DNA from: SZUA-36 sp963704855
GTDB lineage: Bacteria > Pseudomonadota > Gammaproteobacteria > Xanthomonadales > SZUA-36
Length of the DNA: 64,000 nt
NCBI GenBank assembly: GCA_963704855.1
Contig: CAVPHY010000001.1
Location: forward strand, 186,001 to 250,000
Direction: 5' to 3'
Every line of letters starts with the position of its first letter. Within the stretch, counting starts at the first letter, position 1. This document shows positions 37,107 to 45,858 of this stretch, one piece after another. A program made the position numbers and the translations under genes. A model generated the notes under the pieces. It did not search any database. It saw only the letters and a list, made by a program, of their open reading frames with translations, and had not been told where the DNA came from.

Positions 37107-37967
37107 GTGAAAAAGCACAGTACACGAATAAAGATAGTTTCCCTGGTTTTCCTATTGCTTGGAGCCTGCACCTCGGTCATGCAATCTGCGACCAATGATA
37201 TGGCTGGCAATCTCAGTTCAGCGATAATGAACCAGGATGACCCTGAAACGGTTCGTGATGGTGCGCCCGCTTTTTTATTGCTGCTCGACAGTTTTATTGC
37301 AGGATCACCCGACAACCCGTCCATGTTGGCAGCGGCCGCAGAGTTATATGCCGCATATGGCGTCATTTTCGTCTCAGAACCGCAACGTGCCGACCGGCTG
37401 ACCCGGCGCGCCCTCGCCTACGGCGAGCAATCCTTGTGCGCAAGCAACAAGGCAGCATGTGGAATTCATGATCTCAATTTTCAGGATTTTGAAGCAGTGC
37501 TGGTAAAAATGGATAAAAAGGATGGCGCAAGCCTCTTTACCTATGGTCTTGCTTCGATCGCATACATCAAGGTTCACAGTGACGACTGGGCTGCCATGGC
37601 TAAATTGCCGCGTGTCAAATCCGTACTGCAGCGGGTTAAGACGCTTGACCCGCAATACGAGGCCGTCCAGGTTGAGCGCTTTCTGGCCATACTCAATACC
37701 ATACGACCACCCGCACTGGGTGGGGACTTCGAGGCCGGCAAGTTGCATTTTGAACGTGCGCTGAGTCTGTCAAACGGCAAAGACCTGTCAATCAGCGTGG
37801 ATTATGCCCGCTACTATGCCCGCACACTGTATGACCGGGGGCTTCACGACCAGTTACTCAACGAGGTTTTGTCGGCGGAACCTATTCAGGACGGCTACAC
37901 TCTATTCAATACGCTCGCGCAGCGTGAAGCACGGGAACTGCTCGACGCGGCAGATGATTATTTTTAA
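37107..37967 (+). CDS. tatT: TRAP-associated lipoprotein TatT
   Basis: From GTG 37107 (MKKHSTRIKIVSLVFLLLGAC) the sequence gives a lipobox LLGAC, 286 residues. FLLLLDSFIAGSPDNPSMLA, AAAELYAAYGVIF and the later FERALSLSNGKDLSISVDYA are TPR-like helices matching the TatT family, which forms a periplasmic scaffold docking the TRAP solute receptor. It is followed by dctP, dctQ and dctM on the same strand. Confidence 0.85.
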   Translation: MKKHSTRIKIVSLVFLLLGACTSVMQSATNDMAGNLSSAIMNQDDPETVRDGAPAFLLLLDSFIAGSPDNPSMLAAAAELYAAYGVIFVSEPQRADRLTRRALAYGEQSLCASNKAACGIHDLNFQDFEAVLVKMDKKDGASLFTYGLASIAYIKVHSDDWAAMAKLPRVKSVLQRVKTLDPQYEAVQVERFLAILNTIRPPALGGDFEAGKLHFERALSLSNGKDLSISVDYARYYARTLYDRGLHDQLLNEVLSAEPIQDGYTLFNTLAQREARELLDAADDYF

Positions 37968-37981
37968 GTAGAGGAATGTTC

Positions 37982-39037
37982 ATGGACAGATGCCTTACCA
38001 AGAATCCAAAGGGCTGGCAATTGGCTATCGGTTTAATATTGATACTTGGCCTGGTATCGACCGCCAACGCCCAAACAATAAAACTGGCAACCATCGCACC
38101 CGAAGGATCCAGCTGGATGAATTCCATGCGCGCCGGCGCCGCAGAGATTGACGAGCGCACCGGCGGGCGCGTCAAGTTCAAAATCTACGGGGGCGGCGTA
38201 CAGGGCAATGACAAGCAGGTCTTGCGGAAGATGCGCATCGGCCAGTTACATGGCGGCGCTTTTACATCCAACGGCCTTGCTGAGCTTCAGAAAGATACCC
38301 AGCTTTATGCCATGCCGATGTTGTTCAACAACCTTGAGGAGGTCCGGTTTGCCAGGGAGCGCATGGATGGCAAACTACGTGACCTGCTGGAACAGGCTGG
38401 CTATGTCAATTTCGGTTTTGCCGGTGGAGGCTTCGCCCATATCATGTCCAATAAGCCCATCGCCAACCTGAAAGATTTGGAGGGTCTGAAAATATGGGTC
38501 CCGGACGGCGACCGGATCGCCTATGAAGCGAACCGTGCGCTGGGGATATCGCCGGTCATCATGCCGCTTACCGATGTTATGACCGGCTTGCAAACAGAGT
38601 TGATTGATACCGTAATGAGCCCACCGGCCGCGACCATTATTTTGCAGTGGAATACAAAGGTCAGTTATATCACCGAACTTCCGCTATCTTATATCTCCGC
38701 GATGATGGTGGTAGACAAGAAGCACTTCAGCAAGATAAAAGCAGACGACCAGGCCATCGTGCGTGAGGTCATGGAGAGAGTTTACCGGGGGTTTGACCAG
38801 CAGGGCAACGAAGACAACGAACAGGCCTACAAGGCTTTGCTAGAGGATGGCATGACGGTAGTCAGGCCCGAACAGGGTCAGGTTCCACAATGGAGTAAAG
38901 CGATCCGGGAGTCCAACCACCGGCTTGCCAACGAGGGCCTGGTTTCCATCGAACTGCTTACTGAAATCGAGTGTTATGTTGCCGCCCATCGCGAAGACAA
39001 CCCAACGAAAGACTGTGGTGGCAACACTTCACCGTGA
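37982..39037 (+). CDS. dctP: TRAP transporter solute-binding protein DctP
   Basis: SBP family 7. Signal peptide ends ANAQT, then IKLATIAPEGSSWMNSMRAG, GGVQGNDKQVLRKMRIGQLHG, LEGLKIWVPDGDRIAYEANR and PLTDVMTGLQTELIDTVMSP, with the conserved Arg that binds a carboxylate. Start chosen at ATG 37982 because AGAGG is only one base from the ATG at 37976. It overlaps dctQ as GTGA. The ligand is a carboxylic acid of unknown identity. Confidence 0.9.
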   Translation: MDRCLTKNPKGWQLAIGLILILGLVSTANAQTIKLATIAPEGSSWMNSMRAGAAEIDERTGGRVKFKIYGGGVQGNDKQVLRKMRIGQLHGGAFTSNGLAELQKDTQLYAMPMLFNNLEEVRFARERMDGKLRDLLEQAGYVNFGFAGGGFAHIMSNKPIANLKDLEGLKIWVPDGDRIAYEANRALGISPVIMPLTDVMTGLQTELIDTVMSPPAATIILQWNTKVSYITELPLSYISAMMVVDKKHFSKIKADDQAIVREVMERVYRGFDQQGNEDNEQAYKALLEDGMTVVRPEQGQVPQWSKAIRESNHRLANEGLVSIELLTEIECYVAAHREDNPTKDCGGNTSP

Positions 39038-39570
39038 TAAGCATCGCTTCAGTTTTCGACAGGCTCGAAAAAGCCGGGACCCATGCGGAGGATGCCCTAC
39101 TGCTTGTCATCCTTATCAGTATGGTATTTCTTGCTGGCACGCAAATCGTTCTCAGGAATTTTCTCGATACCAGTATTTTCTGGGGTGATGAATTGCTGCG
39201 CCTGATGGTGCTCTGGCTGACCATAGCCGGTGCGCTTGCTGCAAGCCGGATGGACAAACATATCAGCATCGCCGTTCTGGACCGCTTTCTTCCACCCAGG
39301 GTTCAGTTAATAAGCAAAGTCATGATCGACATATTTACAGCATTCATCTGTGCTTTGTTCGCCTGGCACAGCACACGTTTTGTCATGGGCTCTTATGAGT
39401 ACGGTGACGTATTGATGACAAACATACCTGCCTGGACCCTGCAGATCATCTTGCCCATCGGTTTTACACTGATGGCTTATCGTCACCTGGTTCTCGCAGT
39501 CAGACGGCCATTTATTGCGAGCAGGGCTCCGAAAAGCGATACGGCTGAAAGCGACAAGCACCCATGTTGA
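39034..39570 (+). CDS. dctQ: TRAP transporter small permease DctQ
   Basis: 178 residues from GTG 39034 (ISIASVFDRLEKAGTHAED), four membrane segments, with the DctQ pattern MVFLAGTQIVLRNFL, FWGDELLRLMVLWLTIAGAL and ASRMDKHISIAVLDRFLP. It partners the large permease. The GTG overlaps the dctP stop and its own end overlaps dctM, so the three are coupled. Confidence 0.9.
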   Translation: MISIASVFDRLEKAGTHAEDALLLVILISMVFLAGTQIVLRNFLDTSIFWGDELLRLMVLWLTIAGALAASRMDKHISIAVLDRFLPPRVQLISKVMIDIFTAFICALFAWHSTRFVMGSYEYGDVLMTNIPAWTLQIILPIGFTLMAYRHLVLAVRRPFIASRAPKSDTAESDKHPC

Positions 39571-40820
39571 TCACGGGCTCAGTTCTACTGTTGCTGCTTT
39601 TGCTCGGTGCGCCGTTGTTCGCGATTATCGCCGCCGGTGCATTCTGGAATTTTTACCAGGCCGACATTGATCTGCAGGCCATAGCCATCGAGTTTTACGG
39701 TATTGCAGAAATGCCGATTCTCTTGGCGATACCCCTGTTCACTTTCGCCGGCTACCTGCTCAGTGAAAGCAATGCACCGCAACGGCTGGTACGCCTGACA
39801 AGCGCCCTGCTCGGTTGGATGCCGGCCGGCCTGGCCATCGTATCGCTGGTTGCCTGCGCATTTTTCACCGCGTTTACGGGTGCCTCGGGGGTTACCATCA
39901 TCGCCCTGGGTGCAATTCTGTTTCCCGCCATGCAGCAGGCAGGGTACCCAGAAAAATTCAACCTTGGACTCGTCACCTCCGCAGGAAGCCTGGGCTTGCT
40001 GTTCGCACCGTCCCTGCCATTGATCCTTTATGGCGTGATCGCAGAAGTTCCGATAGAAAACCTGTTTCTGGCCGGTCTGCTGCCCGGTTTCCTGATGCTC
40101 ATCATATTATCCGGGTTCAGTGTCTGGAAAAACCGGGCAATCCGTAAACCACTGGGCGATTTTTCCTGGCAGGAAGTCCGCTCATCCTTACGTGAGACCA
40201 TGTGGGAGATCCCGCTACCCATCGTGGTTCTCGGCGGAATTTACAGCGGCTATTTTGCAGTTTCCGAAGCCGCAGCAGTCACCGCCCTTTACGTATTGAT
40301 CGTTGATGTGGCCATACTGAAGGAAGTAAGCCTTCGCAAGCTGCCGTCCATCGTTCGCGAATCCATGGTGCTGGTTGGCGGTATCATGATGATCCTGGGT
40401 GTGTCGCGTGCTTCCACCAACTTCATGATCGACGCCGGCATACCGCAGCAGTTGCTTCAGTGGATCACCGGTTTTGTCAATGGCGAGACGGCGTTCATGG
40501 TGATGCTGCTGGTGTTCCTGCTGATGCTGGGTGCAATCCTTGATATATTTTCGGCGATCGTACTGGTTGTACCATTGATCCTGCCGGTAGCCATGCAGTT
40601 TGGCGTGGACCCTGTGCATCTCGGAATTGTTTTCCTGGCGACGATGCAGCTGGGGTATATAACGCCACCCGTGGGTCTGAACCTGTTCATTGCAGGGTAT
40701 CGTTTTGACAGGCCGATCGTGGATATCTATTTATCCACCCTGCCATTTTTTGTATTCCTGATGATCTCTGTGGGGCTTATTGCTTTCTGGCCCGCACTGT
40801 CACTCTTCTTATTGCCCTGA
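39564..40820 (+). CDS. dctM: TRAP transporter large permease DctM
   Basis: 418 residues with about twelve membrane segments. AIPLFTFAGYLLSES, FTAFTGASGVTIIALGAILF, LGLLFAPSLPLILYGVIAE and GAILDIFSAIVLVVPLILPV match the DctM family of sodium-coupled permeases. With TatT, DctP and DctQ it makes a complete TRAP system for a carboxylate. Confidence 0.95.
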   Translation: MLITGSVLLLLLLLGAPLFAIIAAGAFWNFYQADIDLQAIAIEFYGIAEMPILLAIPLFTFAGYLLSESNAPQRLVRLTSALLGWMPAGLAIVSLVACAFFTAFTGASGVTIIALGAILFPAMQQAGYPEKFNLGLVTSAGSLGLLFAPSLPLILYGVIAEVPIENLFLAGLLPGFLMLIILSGFSVWKNRAIRKPLGDFSWQEVRSSLRETMWEIPLPIVVLGGIYSGYFAVSEAAAVTALYVLIVDVAILKEVSLRKLPSIVRESMVLVGGIMMILGVSRASTNFMIDAGIPQQLLQWITGFVNGETAFMVMLLVFLLMLGAILDIFSAIVLVVPLILPVAMQFGVDPVHLGIVFLATMQLGYITPPVGLNLFIAGYRFDRPIVDIYLSTLPFFVFLMISVGLIAFWPALSLFLLP

Positions 40821-40838
40821 TAGCCCGTATCATGGGTT

Positions 40839-41876
40839 TTAACATACCTGCTCCCCGGATCCAGGCTCGACCGCTGCGGTAATTGCAGCCCAGTCCTCGT
40901 AGCGGTTGTTGAGAACCTGGAAATCTTCCTCATCGTCCACATCCAGGCTTAACCCGCCATACGGTGTGATGACGATCTTGACCGGGCCGCCGAGTACTTC
41001 GCTGACACTTTTTTCAACCCGGTCGCGGGTATTGCCTTTCTTGAGCCGCCTGTACCAGTAACCCTTGCCTTTCGAAAGCATCAGGGTCAATTGAATACGC
41101 ACTGTCATCCATGCCGCGTGCCAGCCACCGTGGCTCTTGAAAAAGTTGAATATCAGGGCGACGACGTTACGCCAATCCTTGGCTTTGCGATAAGAAAAAC
41201 CGGTTTGAAGAAATTCCTGGTTGGCCAGCTTACGCGGGCGGCCCACGTATATATTGGCCAGGCGCAGGCGTCCGAATTCAAGTTCCACGAATGGCCGTTT
41301 GATACCCGGCTTGTCCCCGGCGGGATGAAACGGCCTGACACCGGGCTCATCAATAACCCCGGCAAGCATTGCAAACGGCTCAACAGATGCATTGTCCAGA
41401 CGTGCACAGCGGCCAACAAAATCGTCCAAAGAGCGGGCCGTGACCAATGGCAGGTCACAGGAAATTATCAGTAATGGCCTTTCATGCAACGGCGCTTCTT
41501 TATCCGACCTGTGAAACTCCTCAGATGCCTCGATACCAGCCCAGCAATTGGTCAGCATTTTTCCGCGCTGGGCGATGACATGAAGCCGGGAAGAGTAACC
41601 CGTCAGCACTTCCTTTAGTTCGTCTGCCGGCCCTACTACAAAAACCTGGCCTATCCTCTCAGCCGCCAGCAGGGCATCAACCACGTAACGGATTAGCATT
41701 TTTCCGCCCACTTCCAGGAATGCCTTATTGCGACCTGCGATTAATCGTTTAGGGTTTTGGTGGGTACCGGCCAGGACAACAGCATCCAGCGGAAAAGGGT
41801 AAGCATCCGAACGGCATGGCGACTGACCGCTATCGCCTGTTTCGCCGCTGCCTTTGTGTTCTGCTTCAGGGTACAT
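40839..41876 (-). CDS. MobA/GlmU-like nucleotidyltransferase
   Basis: 345 residues. The GT-A sugar-nucleotide or MobA motif is AVVLAGTHQNPKRLIAGRNK, with KAFLEVGGKMLIRYVVDAL and LLIISCDLPLVTARSLDDFV. The molybdopterin or sugar substrate cannot be decided from sequence. C-terminal residues 230-345 are an extra region with FFKSHGGWHAAWMTVRIQL and VKIVITPYGGLSLDVDDEED. It faces dctM tail to tail. Confidence 0.75.
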   Translation of the reverse strand: MYPEAEHKGSGETGDSGQSPCRSDAYPFPLDAVVLAGTHQNPKRLIAGRNKAFLEVGGKMLIRYVVDALLAAERIGQVFVVGPADELKEVLTGYSSRLHVIAQRGKMLTNCWAGIEASEEFHRSDKEAPLHERPLLIISCDLPLVTARSLDDFVGRCARLDNASVEPFAMLAGVIDEPGVRPFHPAGDKPGIKRPFVELEFGRLRLANIYVGRPRKLANQEFLQTGFSYRKAKDWRNVVALIFNFFKSHGGWHAAWMTVRIQLTLMLSKGKGYWYRRLKKGNTRDRVEKSVSEVLGGPVKIVITPYGGLSLDVDDEEDFQVLNNRYEDWAAITAAVEPGSGEQVC

Positions 41877-42134
41877 GGTTGCCTGTAATTTCCCGCTTCA
41901 CCCAAGGTGAGATCATCGGGTTAGTGACATTCGATTAATAACCGCCGAGTTCCAATGCTGGTCCTTCGTGTCAACTGATTTTATAGACTCCAGCCCCAAC
42001 TTGAAACATTAAAAGTATCCCGTTTCCGCCGCAGTGCGGGCCAATTTCGAGCGGGCGTTTTCTGAAAGGCAAAAACTGCTGTATTCTGGTTGCTTAATAT
42101 ACGTTGCCAATCCACCCACAGGGAGAATACAACC

Positions 42135-42806
42135 GTGGAACTTGCCTTACTTAGCCAGAATTCTTTAGCCTTTGTATTACGCTGGGTGCACTTGCTGGGC
42201 GGTGTTACCTGGGTTGGACTACTCTATTACTTCAATTTCATACAAGGTGAGTACTTTAAAGAAGCCGATGCCGGCGCCAAGTCGGACGTCATCCAAAAAC
42301 TGGTACCCAATGCGCTCTTGTGGTTCCGTTGGGGTGCAATGTTCACTTTCCTGAGCGGCATCCTGCTGGTATATATCAAGCACCTTACCGGCATGGGGAT
42401 CATGATCGGCGTCACCATGGGTACGATCATGTTCCTGAATGTGTGGTTGATTATCTGGCCCAACCAGAAACTCGTCATCGCTTCGGCAAAACAGGTTGCC
42501 GGCGGTGGACAGGTGTTACCCGGTGCCGCGGCAGCCCTGGGCAAGGCCGGCCTGGCTTCACGTACCAACACTCTTTTTTCAATCCCGATGCTGTTTTTCA
42601 TGGTCTCATCTGTTCACCTGGGGCAACTGCAGACCTCGATCCGTAGCGAAAGCGCGGTATCATTGGCCGCCGTGTTCGGCCTGATCGCGGCCCTCGCACT
42701 CAATGGCGTTTTCGGCAAAACCGGGCCATTCACTTCCGTTAAAGGCGTCATTGGAAACAGCTTCCTGCTAACAGTCGTTTTATACCTGATGGTCGAATTG
42801 CTTTAA
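42135..42806 (+). CDS. multi-pass membrane protein, urate hydroxylase PuuD N-domain type
   Basis: 223 residues from GTG 42135 behind GGGAGAATACAACC. Six or so membrane segments, starting FVLRWVHLLGGVTWVGLLYY, with LLWFRWGAMFTFLSGILLVY, FLNVWLIIWPNQKLVI and SVHLGQL. These conserved His and Trp-Pro positions match the membrane domain of the Urate_ox_N family. It lacks the cytochrome c domain of full-length PuuD. The role is unknown. Confidence 0.7.
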   Translation: MELALLSQNSLAFVLRWVHLLGGVTWVGLLYYFNFIQGEYFKEADAGAKSDVIQKLVPNALLWFRWGAMFTFLSGILLVYIKHLTGMGIMIGVTMGTIMFLNVWLIIWPNQKLVIASAKQVAGGGQVLPGAAAALGKAGLASRTNTLFSIPMLFFMVSSVHLGQLQTSIRSESAVSLAAVFGLIAALALNGVFGKTGPFTSVKGVIGNSFLLTVVLYLMVELL

Positions 42807-42834
42807 ATCGAAATACGAAAAAACCTGGAGAGGT

Positions 42835-42862
42835 AACCCGGAATCTTTTCCGGGTTTTTTTC
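42835..42862 (+). terminator. rho-independent terminator
   Basis: Stem AACCCGGA/TTCCGGGTT with a short ATCTT loop is followed by TTTTTTC, 28 bases after the membrane-protein stop. Confidence 0.9.
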
Positions 42863-43017
42863 GGAAAAGTGGTTTGTTTAATTTTTAATCAAATATCTTC
42901 GCTTCGTCGCAAACTAAAAAATGACCTGATTTCAGTGTTGTTTACCTATTCAGTCACTTGGAATTTTTTACTGATATTTACGGTGAGAAAAGCACTCTAA
43001 ATATCAGGTTTCAGGCT

Positions 43018-43046
43018 TTGACAATCATGCATCTTAAGAGTAATTT
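43018..43046 (+). promoter_or_regulatory. putative sigma70 promoter of the structured RNA
   Basis: A perfect TTGACA (43018-43023), a 17-base spacer and TAATTT (43041-43046) point to a start near 43052. The -10 box is weak, which makes this inference. The 150 bases upstream are AT-rich. Confidence 0.55.
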
Positions 43047-43070
43047 TGATCCCCCGTAGACAGAAACCTA

Positions 43071-43286
43071 CCAACCGCAAGGTTGGAATCGCAGGAAGAC
43101 GGAGAAGGTCGCAAGACCGGAAACGGACGGAGAAAGCCGAAAGGCTGGAAGCGGTCGGAGAAGATCGAGAGATTGGAAACGAACGCAGAAGATCGACAGA
43201 TTGGAAACGAGTGGTGAAGGTCGCAAGACCGGAAACGAATGAAGAAGATCGACAGATTGGAAACGGACGGCGAAGACCGAAAGGTC
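43071..43286 (+). repeat. array of eight hairpins, seven at exact 28-nt period
   Basis: H1 is CCAACC-GCAA-GGTTGG (43071-43086). H2-H8 start at 43107, 43135, 43163, 43191, 43219, 43247 and 43275, each twelve bases: four-base stem, four-base loop. Stems are GGTC/GACC, AGCC/GGCT, GATC/GATT, GATC/GATT, GGTC/GACC, GATC/GATT and GACC/GGTC; loops are GCAA, GAAA, GAGA, GACA, GCAA, GACA, GAAA. The six 16-base linkers share GGAARCG at the left and GAA at the right. Paired changes in stems with constant linkers are the sign of selection on RNA structure. Confidence 0.88.
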
Positions 43287-43603
43287 GACGACCAACAGAA
43301 TGCAAATTTACCGGAGGGCCGACCCGTCCAAAGGTAAAGAAGGTGGAAGAAAACGGCAAGCGTCCAGATGGTACAGGACGTGTCACCCGGACCGGGTTCT
43401 GCCAAAGAAGCGGTCGTACCATTAGGGTGACTCGATAGGAATACGCGGTTCCTTGAGATAGACGTGAAAGCGTCGATAAATAAGAACGGGAAGAAGGCCC
43501 GTGACCAGAAACCGAAGGGCAGAACAGATCGGAACTGGACAAAGTTGGAAAGGCCTAGGAGGATCTGCAGTCCACCGCAAGCGGAGTTCCTACACTTCTA
43601 CGA

Positions 43604-43636
43604 CGAGGGAGACGCGAGTCTCCCTCGTTTTTTTTT
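43604..43636 (+). terminator. terminator of the structured RNA
   Basis: CGAGGGAGAC-GCGA-GTCTCCCTCG, a ten-base-pair stem with a GNRA loop, is followed by nine T. This fixes the plus strand as the transcribed one and separates the RNA from the mla genes. Confidence 0.95.
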
Positions 43637-43782
43637 ACCCTCAGAAAAGTAAGCGGCCAACAAGTATTATCCTCGCTGCAACCCTGATTCATAATACAAT
43701 TAGCGCTGTGAAACGGAGCCGGCCTTTTTGCCGTCATAAGATTCACACCACCACAAACGGGACCACAAGAAGGGACAAAAGC

Positions 43783-44580
43783 TTGAAAGATCCGATTATT
43801 AGAATCAAGAATGTGTCTTTCCGGCGCGATGACAAAATCATACTGGATGATGTCAGCATGGATATTCAGCGTGGTAGCATCGTGGCCATCATGGGCCCCA
43901 GCGGCGTGGGTAAAACAACCATCCTGCGTCTTATTTCTGGCCAACTACACCCATCCAGGGGCAGCATCGAAGTTAATGGAAAGGAGGTTTCTTCCCTGTC
44001 GCACCGGCAATTATACGAAAGCAGAAAAGACATCGGCGTTCTGCTGCAGAATGGTGCCCTGTTCACCGACCTGACCGTATTTGAGAATATTGCCACACCC
44101 TTGAGGGAACATACCGACCTGCCGGAAGAAGCTATCCGGGAACGCGTCTTTAGCAAGCTGGAATCTGTCGGCTTAAAGGGTACTGAACAGCTGATGCCAC
44201 ACAGCCTGTCCGGCGGCATGGCCCGTCGTGTCGCGCTGGCGCGGGCCGTTATTTTGAATCCAAAAATCGTATTGTTCGATGAACCCATGAGCGGACTGGA
44301 TCCGATCGCGATGTCCACCATCAGCCGCCTGATACGTGAGACCAACGACCGCCTGGGACTGACCAGTGTCATCGTGACGCACAATGTCGAACAGATGAAC
44401 AGACTGGTGGATTATTGCTATATACTCGCGTCCGCAAAACTAATTGCCGAAGGCACACCAAAGGACCTGATGCACAATGAAAACCCCGCTGTTGACCAGT
44501 TCATGAACGGACGCGTTGAGGGCCCCATTTCTTTCCAGTATCAGAATTCCAGAAGCAGCACGGCTGCCAATCCCTCCTGA
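43783..44580 (+). CDS. mlaF: Mla phospholipid transport ATPase MlaF
   Basis: 265 residues from a TTG at 43783 behind AAGGGACAAAAGC; no ATG is nearby. Walker A is MGPSGVGKTTILRLI, Q-loop VLLQNGALF, signature SGGMARRVALARAV and Walker B IVLFDEPMSGLD. The ABC family is MlaF, which powers transport of phospholipids between outer and inner membranes. Three bases separate it from mlaE. Confidence 0.95.
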   Translation: MKDPIIRIKNVSFRRDDKIILDDVSMDIQRGSIVAIMGPSGVGKTTILRLISGQLHPSRGSIEVNGKEVSSLSHRQLYESRKDIGVLLQNGALFTDLTVFENIATPLREHTDLPEEAIRERVFSKLESVGLKGTEQLMPHSLSGGMARRVALARAVILNPKIVLFDEPMSGLDPIAMSTISRLIRETNDRLGLTSVIVTHNVEQMNRLVDYCYILASAKLIAEGTPKDLMHNENPAVDQFMNGRVEGPISFQYQNSRSSTAANPS

Positions 44581-44582
44581 GC

Positions 44583-45353
44583 ATGGATATCCAGCGGATA
44601 CAAAGAAGCAAGCTGCTTGCGCCCATTGCCGAGACCGGCCATTGCGGTCTTTTCCTGTTGCGTATGCTTGGCGGCATACGTTTTGAGCACAGCCTGCTAA
44701 TAAATACCCTGCAGCAAACTTACCTGATTGGCGCCCGTTCTTTGGTGATCATCATGATCTGCGGTTTTTTTGTTGGCATGGTGCTTTCGCTGCAATCCAT
44801 CAACGCCCTGCAGCAATTCGGGGCTTCTGACCAGGTCAGCTTGCTGGTTGGCAAATCACTTTTCCGCGAACTGGGCCCGGTGCTGACCGCCCTGTTATTC
44901 GCGGGGCGCGCCGGCACTTCGGTCGCAGCTGAAATCGGCCTGATGAAGGCCACCAGCCAGATTGAAGCAATGGAGCTGATGGCCATCGACCCGGTTCAGC
45001 GGATCGCGCTACCACGTTTCCTGGCCGGATTACTCTCCCTGCCCTTATTGACTGCAATGTTCAACGCCTTTGCAATCCTCGGGGCAGTGATGTTCTCGAT
45101 CGGTGTCATGGGTCTTGATCCGGGGATTTTCTGGAGCAAGTTGCAAACAGGCATATACTTCGGCAAGGATTTCATGGGCGGATTCTGGAAAAGTATCGTG
45201 TTTGGCGGCCTGGTAAGCCTGATCGCCGTATATTTCGGCTATTATGCGAAGCCGACCGGTGAAGGTGTCGGGACCGCAACCACCCGAACGGTAGTAATGA
45301 GTTCGGTACTGGTACTGATTTTTGATTTTATTATGACTTCGTTTTTCATTTGA
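44583..45353 (+). CDS. mlaE: Mla phospholipid transport permease MlaE
   Basis: 256 residues with about five membrane segments. SLVIIMICGFFVGMVLSLQ, LGPVLTALLFAGRAGTSVAA, EIGLMKATSQIEAMELMAID and ALPRFLAGLLSLPLLTAMFN are strongly conserved MlaE motifs. It is the inner-membrane core of the complex with MlaF and MlaD. Confidence 0.96.
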   Translation: MDIQRIQRSKLLAPIAETGHCGLFLLRMLGGIRFEHSLLINTLQQTYLIGARSLVIIMICGFFVGMVLSLQSINALQQFGASDQVSLLVGKSLFRELGPVLTALLFAGRAGTSVAAEIGLMKATSQIEAMELMAIDPVQRIALPRFLAGLLSLPLLTAMFNAFAILGAVMFSIGVMGLDPGIFWSKLQTGIYFGKDFMGGFWKSIVFGGLVSLIAVYFGYYAKPTGEGVGTATTRTVVMSSVLVLIFDFIMTSFFI

Positions 45354-45387
45354 ACAGTATTAATCCTGAGGCCCTGGCGAACAAATC

Positions 45388-45858
45388 ATGCGAGCGAATT
45401 ACAAAGTAGAACTTTCATCGGGCATTTTCTTGCTGATGGGTATTGCGGCCCTGTTATGGCTTGCCACCGAGGCGACCGATTACGGAATGCAGATCGGCAA
45501 AGACACCTACAAGGTGACCGCCCGTTTTACCAACGTGGCTGACCTGAAGAGCCGTGCGCCCGTCAAAATCGGCGGTGTTACAGTCGGCCTGGTAGAAAAA
45601 ATCACCCTTGATCCAGTCGAATTCAACGCGGTGGTCGAAATGAAGATTGACCGGCGGTTTTCGGAAATCCCCAATGACAGTGGCGCTTCAATTTTAACCA
45701 GCGGCGTTCTGGGTGACCGTTACGTCGGCCTGGATCCGGGTGGCGCACTTGACGCACTTGCGGATGGTGATGAAATATTTATAACGCAATCGGCCGTCGT
45801 ATTGGAAACGTTGATAAGTAAATACCTGTTCAACACAGATAAAGAGAGTGATGAATGA
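45388..45858 (+). CDS. mlaD: Mla outer-membrane lipid asymmetry protein MlaD (MCE domain)
   Basis: 156 residues with one membrane segment near the N-terminus (SGIFLLMGIAALLWLATEAT) and an MCE domain: YKVTARFTNVADLKSRAPVK, IGGVTVGLVEKITLDP and LTSGVLGDRYVGLDPGG. It forms the periplasmic hexameric ring. It overlaps mlaC as ATGA. Confidence 0.95.
   Translation: MRANYKVELSSGIFLLMGIAALLWLATEATDYGMQIGKDTYKVTARFTNVADLKSRAPVKIGGVTVGLVEKITLDPVEFNAVVEMKIDRRFSEIPNDSGASILTSGVLGDRYVGLDPGGALDALADGDEIFITQSAVVLETLISKYLFNTDKESDE

Larger units (their letters stand above)
43052..43636 (+). ncRNA. structured non-coding RNA with tandem GNRA-type hairpins
   Basis: About 585 nt. The first part holds eight short hairpins (43071-43286, described separately). 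The second part is also foldable: CGTCC/GGACG (43361/43376), GTCACCC/GGGTGAC (43382-43388 with 43425-43431) enclosing GACCG/CGGTC (43390-43394 with 43411-43415), AGGAA/TTCCT (43436-43452), and GACGT-GAAA-GCGTC (43461-43474). It ends in a strong terminator. No reading frame is sensible: the 28-nt period is not a multiple of three, so no peptide repeat results. It precedes mlaF by 146 bases. I do not recognise the family. It is not tmRNA, RNase P RNA or 6S RNA by visible motifs. Confidence 0.82.

Noticed and set aside
43071..43286. CRISPR array reading of the 28-nt repeats
   Set aside because: There are no identical repeats separated by unique spacers; every unit is a variant of the same sequence, and no cas genes are present.
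43034..43542. Long Arg/Ser-rich ORFs on both strands across the tandem-repeat region
   Set aside because: The 28-nt period shifts the frame in every unit so no peptide repeat results; composition is odd; the terminator and paired stems point to an RNA on the plus strand.
43052..43636. RNase P RNA, tmRNA, 6S RNA or CsrB assignment
   Set aside because: None of the conserved blocks of RNase P, tmRNA or 6S RNA is visible, and the GGA motifs lie in linkers instead of hairpin loops as in CsrB.
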